Of a stretch of DNA of 64,000 nt, positions 60,801-64,000 are shown in pieces. The notes under the pieces were generated by a model, which was not told where the DNA came from, ran no database searches, and saw only the letters and a program-made list of their open reading frames with translations. The stretch's first letter is position 1. Every line of letters begins with the position of its first letter. The stretch comes from Fasciolopsis buskii. Lineage: Eukaryota; Platyhelminthes; Trematoda; Plagiorchiida; Fasciolidae. A program made the position numbers and the translations under genes. The DNA is taken from assembly GCA_008360955.1 (NCBI GenBank), contig LUCM01006349.1, forward strand, positions 208,228-272,227, in the 5' to 3' direction.

Positions 60801-61991
60801 GGGGCCGAGCGTGTTACAGTACCGCCAGATGCCGTAGGCTTCACGTCTGTCCTTGCTAAGTCCCGGGGAGGGACTGCGAGTTAAATGGATACAGCGGGAC
60901 AAATGACCAACCTGTCACAGACCAACAAACTCTTGCTCATTCAAGAAAAGGACGTCTGCACTTGACTGTATGCCCTGAGGCTCACAAAATCGTGGGCTTG
61001 CAGAACAGGCGCAGACCGGTAGTTTGTCTTTGAGGTAAAAATTCCCTTGTATAACTCAGCTGAAGAGGTATCGGAAGCATACTGCGTCGGTCTTCCAGAA
61101 GATGCCGGAAGTTGTGTGGATTCATGCCGTCCTGGAGTGCCCGTGAGATGGAAGCGAGGCTGGGATGCTGCTGTTTTATGGCTTTCAACAACTCAAACTT
61201 AACGTCTCTTGTTGTTGCCACACTCCATTTGAGCCAACTACTCCTCTAATATTTCTTTACAAAACTGACCTTCGTCACTGCATCTTGCCCCGCTTCTCCG
61301 TAAAGGTTAGTCAACGATAATGGTTGAACAATCTGCTTTGTATAACAAGTGATCCACCAAATTTCAGAGATTTGCTATTCCGATGGCGTTTCGGGCACGT
61401 GGCAAGCTTCTCAGTTACCGGAAGACAATTTACCCTTGGTGTGGAGGCTACATGGAGTGGCAGGTACAAAACATAGGCAACCGAAGATATTGGTGGCTAG
61501 TCCTCTGGACTGATTTATTTTGCCCAAGAAGGCTCAGAAACTTTTAGTCAGCTGAGTGCACGCTCAGTGGTTCAGGCAGCCACTACAGTCGGTCTCGGCC
61601 ACGTAATTCCAAGTCCCGTCCTGCCATTGTTCTAAAACGACTGACGGCCCCTCTACAGCTTTCTCGGGCAACTCGCTCCAGTCAGTCATCGCTAGCGCCA
61701 TGAAAATGTGTGCCGTGATTTTCGTCCTTGCTTGAATAATACTAAATAATTTCTCGGGCATTGCCAAGACATGAGAAGTGTGTATGCTCATGACATCCCA
61801 ATAAAGTAAAGAAAAGCCCACATGCAGGGTAGAAGATTTCTAAAGTGACGAAAATATGCAAGTAAATCATAGTTGATGGTTAAAAGCGCTGATGGCTATC
61901 GGTATTTTTGCGGGTACTTTGAGCCGTTAGCATCGCTAGGCCAGTTTTGATACGTATCTCTAAGGCCGTCAAAAGCAAGTTGTAAGCCGAG
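54891..61991. other. Unassigned intergenic DNA, about 7 kb
   Basis: No gene could be supported. Notable frames: 56368-56030 (minus, 112 codons), 57429-57139 (minus, crosses the ambiguous base), 59525-59914 (plus, 129 codons), 60288-60007 (minus, 93 codons), 61221-60982 (minus, 79 codons, GTG at the reported start). None has a known motif. Single exons of an unrecognised gene cannot be excluded, most plausibly at 60982-61221 and 61564-61821, whose translations are not low in complexity. Confidence 0.35.
57389..57389. other. Ambiguous base (N)
   Basis: The only non-ACGT character in the window, within TACAAATTNTGTATAAA. It marks an uncertain consensus or a one-base gap. Confidence 0.99.
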
Positions 61992-62316
61992 AAATTGGAT
62001 ATTTTTGTGTAAATGTTAGTGCTGGTTGATACGTTTATTAGGATTCTGCTCACGTGATTTTATTTCGCGCTCCCTTTCAGATTTTAGCGCACGTGAACCA
62101 CACCGGAGGCCGACAAATCATAATTTGCTGTGGACAGTAGAGAATTTAAAAAGTCTGCCAGCCAAAACCCAATCAGCGCATCAGCTGACATCAAGACTTA
62201 TGCAGCCACATCCAATATAGATGCTCAAAACTTGACCGTTATCTGTAAGCAATAGGACGAGATGGATCCTCGGCGTCATCAGTAAGTTTTTTCATGCGAT
62301 GAGACCCCTGACCAAC
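61992..62316 (+). repeat. Left arm of a near-perfect inverted repeat
   Basis: It matches the reverse complement of 63676-64000 over 325 bp with, by eye, a single mismatch (GAGACCCCTG against GAGAACCCTG on the minus strand). The same 64-codon frame is found in both arms. The outer end coincides with the window edge on the other side, so the arm may be longer. Confidence 0.92.
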
Positions 62317-63675
62317 CACATCCTCTACCCGTCTATCGATCTGGTTTTAAGAGAAATTTTGCCAATTAGCCTGTCTATTTTTCTTCTCATCTGTACACTC
62401 CCGCACATCCTGACACCATCCCTTAGCCTATTACCAAACGTTTCTAGCATCTCATAGCCATTTCAGACGTACTTGACTTTCCACAACCCGTACGACACCT
62501 TCACAGGCCAAAACAAAGCACCCTCAGCGGCGCACCGTAGTACTAAGAAAACCGTTAAAACTCCTGATCCCTGTTAAAACATATTCAGTCCCGACTACTG
62601 ATATATTTAATAATTCTGGCCCAAAAACATTTACTGCCTCAAAAAGAATCATACGCGCCCGGTTCTCCGCTATCCCGTTGACAGATTTCTGTTCTTTCCG
62701 CACATGCACCTCTACTGGTGAACCCAACCGCAATAAATCTCACAAAGTCATTAATTTTGTGCCATCATCGTTAGGAGCAAATTCGCAAGCCTTGTTCCAG
62801 ATTTAGTCGACAAGTAATTCAAGTCGCGATTCGGCAGTGACATACTTTTCACTTTCCGGATAGCACCTCAAAATCTCACAGCAACCCGTAGTCCGAGTTG
62901 CGCAAAACCCTAGGGGGGACAAGATTGCCCCGCGAATTCTCTGTTGCCATCGTCGATTTTAAAAATATGTATAAAACGATCACACCTTTGGTAGTGAGCC
63001 TCAGTCACTATCCATTCAAACGCAATCAAAAATAGGACAAAAATCTGTGCAAATTGATTGTATGATGTAAAGAAGCATGCAAAGTGCTTGTCCTGTGTTT
63101 CAGTAAAATATGAGAGCTTCCGCACGCGTGATCTCGCCCAGCAACCACCTTTCTGAGCGTGTCAAACAAAATACAACGTGAAGTAACTAAATGTCGACAG
63201 TCGACTAATGTCGGAAATACAAAAATGTAGACCGTAACAATACAAGCTACCCTAAGTCAATTTACCGCAGCAAATATCCAAAAACTAATCTCACCCGGAG
63301 GGCGCGACGGCAAGAGGAAGAAAGGTAAGTGTGTCACAGGGAAAGTTACCTGCAGCCAAAATCAATGTCTTTGTGAGAGGTTTTGGCAAAATAGTCCATT
63401 GTCGAAAAAATAAAGAAAGGAAGGACAGAGGTAAGGAATTTTCAGTCGGTCACCAGGCTGCAATTGCAATTGTTATCTAGTATCGTCGTTTCTAACTGTA
63501 AGATAACTGTGTCCGTATAATCTGCCTCTTCCTGCATTGAATATCCGTTCAACAAACTGTTTACCACACTAAACTTTCCGCAATGTACTGCTCCCGGAAT
63601 TTCCATTCCTTTTGTTTGTGCTTTTCTCTCTTCAGGCTTTTCCCATTCCGTCATATAAAACTTGCGTTCATCTCC
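62317..63675. other. Spacer between the inverted arms
   Basis: 1359 bp. Minus frames of 69 (62733-62524), 71 (63125-62910) and 83 codons (63693-63442, starting inside the right arm) are unrecognised. No transposase or RT motif is seen. Confidence 0.5.
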
Positions 63676-64000
63676 GTTGGTCAGGGTTCTCATCGCATGA
63701 AAAAACTTACTGATGACGCCGAGGATCCATCTCGTCCTATTGCTTACAGATAACGGTCAAGTTTTGAGCATCTATATTGGATGTGGCTGCATAAGTCTTG
63801 ATGTCAGCTGATGCGCTGATTGGGTTTTGGCTGGCAGACTTTTTAAATTCTCTACTGTCCACAGCAAATTATGATTTGTCGGCCTCCGGTGTGGTTCACG
63901 TGCGCTAAAATCTGAAAGGGAGCGCGAAATAAAATCACGTGAGCAGAATCCTAATAAACGTATCAACCAGCACTAACATTTACACAAAAATATCCAATTT
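63676..64000 (-). repeat. Right arm of a near-perfect inverted repeat, reaches window end
   Basis: Reverse-complement partner of 61992-62316. The match continues to the last base of the window. Confidence 0.92.

Noticed and set aside
1..64000. CRISPR arrays, bacterial operons or defence systems
   Set aside because: No regularly spaced direct repeats, no dense colinear genes and no bacterial-type coding; the window is eukaryotic.

Overview
The window is eukaryotic nuclear DNA, most probably from a digenean flatworm (trematode). The evidence is one intron-split mitochondrial-enzyme gene of animal type, a genome filled with decayed retrotransposons, and element families typical of flukes: RTE-clade LINEs like the schistosome SR2 group, Penelope-like elements (PLEs), a Ty3/gypsy relic of the CsRn1 type and tRNA-Leu-derived SINEs. 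Base composition looks closer to liver or lung flukes than to the more AT-rich schistosomes, but the species cannot be fixed from sequence alone. No operons, bacterial genes, CRISPR arrays or rRNA genes were seen.

Layout. 1-15.4 kb: almost all unassigned intergenic DNA, with one repeat-family copy (1197-1625), a MITE with long terminal inverted repeats and TTAA flanks (10011-10573), and a (TGA)12 microsatellite. 15.4-19.4 kb: an LTR-like repeat, a foldback-element family and a broken PLE on the minus strand. 22.1-25.6 kb: a degenerate but nearly complete RTE LINE carrying two nested insertions, which can be delimited because a second RTE copy (44.0-45.7 kb) lacks them. 27.5-27.7 kb: a SINE. 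29,048-38,508 (minus): the only confidently recognised host gene, a complete six-exon pyruvate dehydrogenase kinase (PDK) of 405 codons, rebuilt exon by exon with all phases agreeing. Its two 5' introns are short (52 and 299 nt). Its three 3' introns (about 1.9, 2.2 and 3.8 kb) hold SINE and PLE debris. 39.7-43.1 kb: PLE debris, a CsRn1-like gypsy relic split by a SINE, and a repeat shared with 1.2-1.6 kb. 47-55 kb: a repeat-rich zone with strand-skewed composition and elements with (ATT)n-type tails. 55-62 kb: unassigned. 61,992-64,000: an almost perfect inverted repeat with arms of at least 325 bp that reaches the window edge.

Function. PDK is a mitochondrial-matrix kinase that phosphorylates the E1-alpha subunit of pyruvate dehydrogenase and so slows entry of pyruvate into acetyl-CoA metabolism. 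The transposable elements are mostly dead: every coding element seen has stops, frameshifts or missing catalytic residues. Many short reading frames in the window are chance or transposon-derived and are not listed as genes.
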